Shown here: piece after piece, positions 63,542 through 64,000 of the stretch | Position numbering within the stretch: position 1 is the first letter of the stretch | Layout of the letters: each line of letters begins with the position of its first letter | NCBI GenBank assembly: GCA_002104905.1 | Contig: MCFE01000016.1 | Span: 62,001 to 126,000 of the forward strand | Direction of reading: 5' to 3' | From: Basidiobolus meristosporus CBS 931.73 | Lineage: Eukaryota; Basidiobolomycota; Basidiobolomycetes; Basidiobolales; Basidiobolaceae | Length of the DNA: 64,000 nucleotides | The notes under the pieces: model-generated | What the model was told of the DNA's origin: nothing | What the model saw: the letters and a program-made list of their open reading frames with translations, nothing else | The model's database searches: none | Position numbers and translations under genes: made by a program

Positions 63542-64000
63542 TCATAAGTGCTTGACCTTGTTGGTGACGTGCTCATACTCCATCAGGTTGGAGTTGATCT
63601 CCTCATATTTGCTGTTCACCAGGATTAGCGTGTGCACCTCCTCCACCTCCACCTCCACCTCCTTCGACACACACTGGGGCCCGAGGATGAAGCGCTCGGT
63701 GCACCAGAGGGCTAGCCTACGTGTGAATGTGGAGGTGAAGGTGAGGGAGGATGTGGACTCGGAGATGGATGCAGAGGGACCGCTCTGAGATTTCTCGTCG
63801 TAGTAGAAGGCGAGGAGATCACGCTTGACAGACTTGACCGCGGTGTGGAGCGCGGGGTCAAGTAGGAAGCACACAAAGTTGACGACCCCTTGGAGTGCGT
63901 TCGAGTACTCCTCCAAGTCGAGGCTGATCTCGATGCCCAGAGTGGGGGCGCACAGGTAAAGAATACGGACGACCATGGTGGGAAAGCCGACGATGAACAT
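63542..64000 (-). CDS. Second GPCR-like receptor, 3' part only (cut by window edge)
   Basis: Partial: the last 152 codons. It begins inside the sixth span (FIVGFPTMVVRILYLCAPTLG), then the seventh (LQGVVNFVCFLLDPALHTAV) and a cytoplasmic tail with SESTSSLTF, VEVEVEEVHTLIL and KVKHL at the end. Compared with the receptor at 49568-50887, it shares GLPVFIIRI/GFPTMVVRI, LDAVEYSMTLQGAFN/LEEYSNALQGVVN, FLFDPTLHAAL/FLLDPALHTAV and a Ser-rich block at the same distance, so the two are paralogues. Its codons are visibly more GC-rich, and a (CCACCT)n run encodes the Val-Glu repeat. Confidence 0.72.
   Translation of the reverse strand: MFIVGFPTMVVRILYLCAPTLGIEISLDLEEYSNALQGVVNFVCFLLDPALHTAVKSVKRDLLAFYYDEKSQSGPSASISESTSSLTFTSTFTRRLALWCTERFILGPQCVSKEVEVEVEEVHTLILVNSKYEEINSNLMEYEHVTNKVKHL

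Overview
The window looks like nuclear DNA of an early-diverging fungus (Mucoromycota or Zoopagomycota grade; a Basidiobolus-like genome would fit, but the species cannot be fixed from sequence alone). Reasons: short GT-AG introns of about 43-75 bases break most genes; there are a Zn2Cys6 transcription factor, a fungal-type Sld7, MrpL20, Dcc1, Pmr1 and Sqs1; intergenic DNA is AT-rich and gene density is low, about one gene per 3 kb. No bacterial operon, rRNA, CRISPR or convincing tRNA gene was seen.

Layout, left to right. 0.8-3.9 kb: mitochondrial initiation factor 2 (-), rebuilt from nine phase-consistent exons. 4.2-4.8 kb: an unrecognised four-exon small gene (-). 5.3-6.8 kb: an intronless LMBR1-family membrane protein (+). 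7.5-8.7 kb: alanine-glyoxylate aminotransferase (-). 9.9-10.8 kb: a secreted GH46 chitosanase (-). 13.1-16.6 kb: Golgi Ca2+/Mn2+ ATPase Pmr1 (+). 17.0-18.5 kb: Dcc1 (+), convergent with INO80 subunit Ies6 (-). 20.7-21.7 kb: prephenate dehydratase (-). 22.3-25.0 kb: a head-to-head pair of sulfotransferase-like paralogues. 25.5-26.5 kb: a four-span membrane protein (-). 27.4-29.0 kb: an ERI1-like exonuclease with two RRM-like domains (+). 30.4-32.1 kb: a subtilisin with a probable GPI signal (+). 34.0-36.2 kb: a Zn2Cys6 regulator (-). 38.3-40.2 kb: a cluster of solo LTRs, two with perfect 5-bp target duplications. 41.6-44.0 kb: gamma-glutamyltranspeptidase (+). 44.4-46.0 kb: Sqs1 (+), convergent with Rev1 (46.3-49.3 kb, -). 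49.6-50.9 kb: a seven-span GPCR-like receptor (-). 52.2-53.6 kb: S-adenosylhomocysteinase (+). 55.1 kb: MrpL20 (+). 56.0-59.0 kb: the Armadillo protein ARMC8/Gid5 (-), divergent from Sld7 (59.3-60.6 kb, +). 61.3-61.9 kb: V-ATPase subunit F (-). 63.5 kb to the end: the 3' part of a second GPCR-like receptor (-).

There is no metabolic cluster; genes are mostly independent housekeeping units. Several serve DNA replication and repair (Dcc1, Rev1, Sld7, Ies6). The secreted chitosanase, subtilisin and surface gamma-glutamyltranspeptidase would suit a saprotrophic or host-associated life. The most notable signals are the solo LTR cluster, the apparent gene conversion in the sulfotransferase pair, three very short exons (10, 13 and 22 nt), one GC-AG intron, the exonuclease-RRM fusion, and a Rev1 that stops straight after its second ubiquitin-binding motif.
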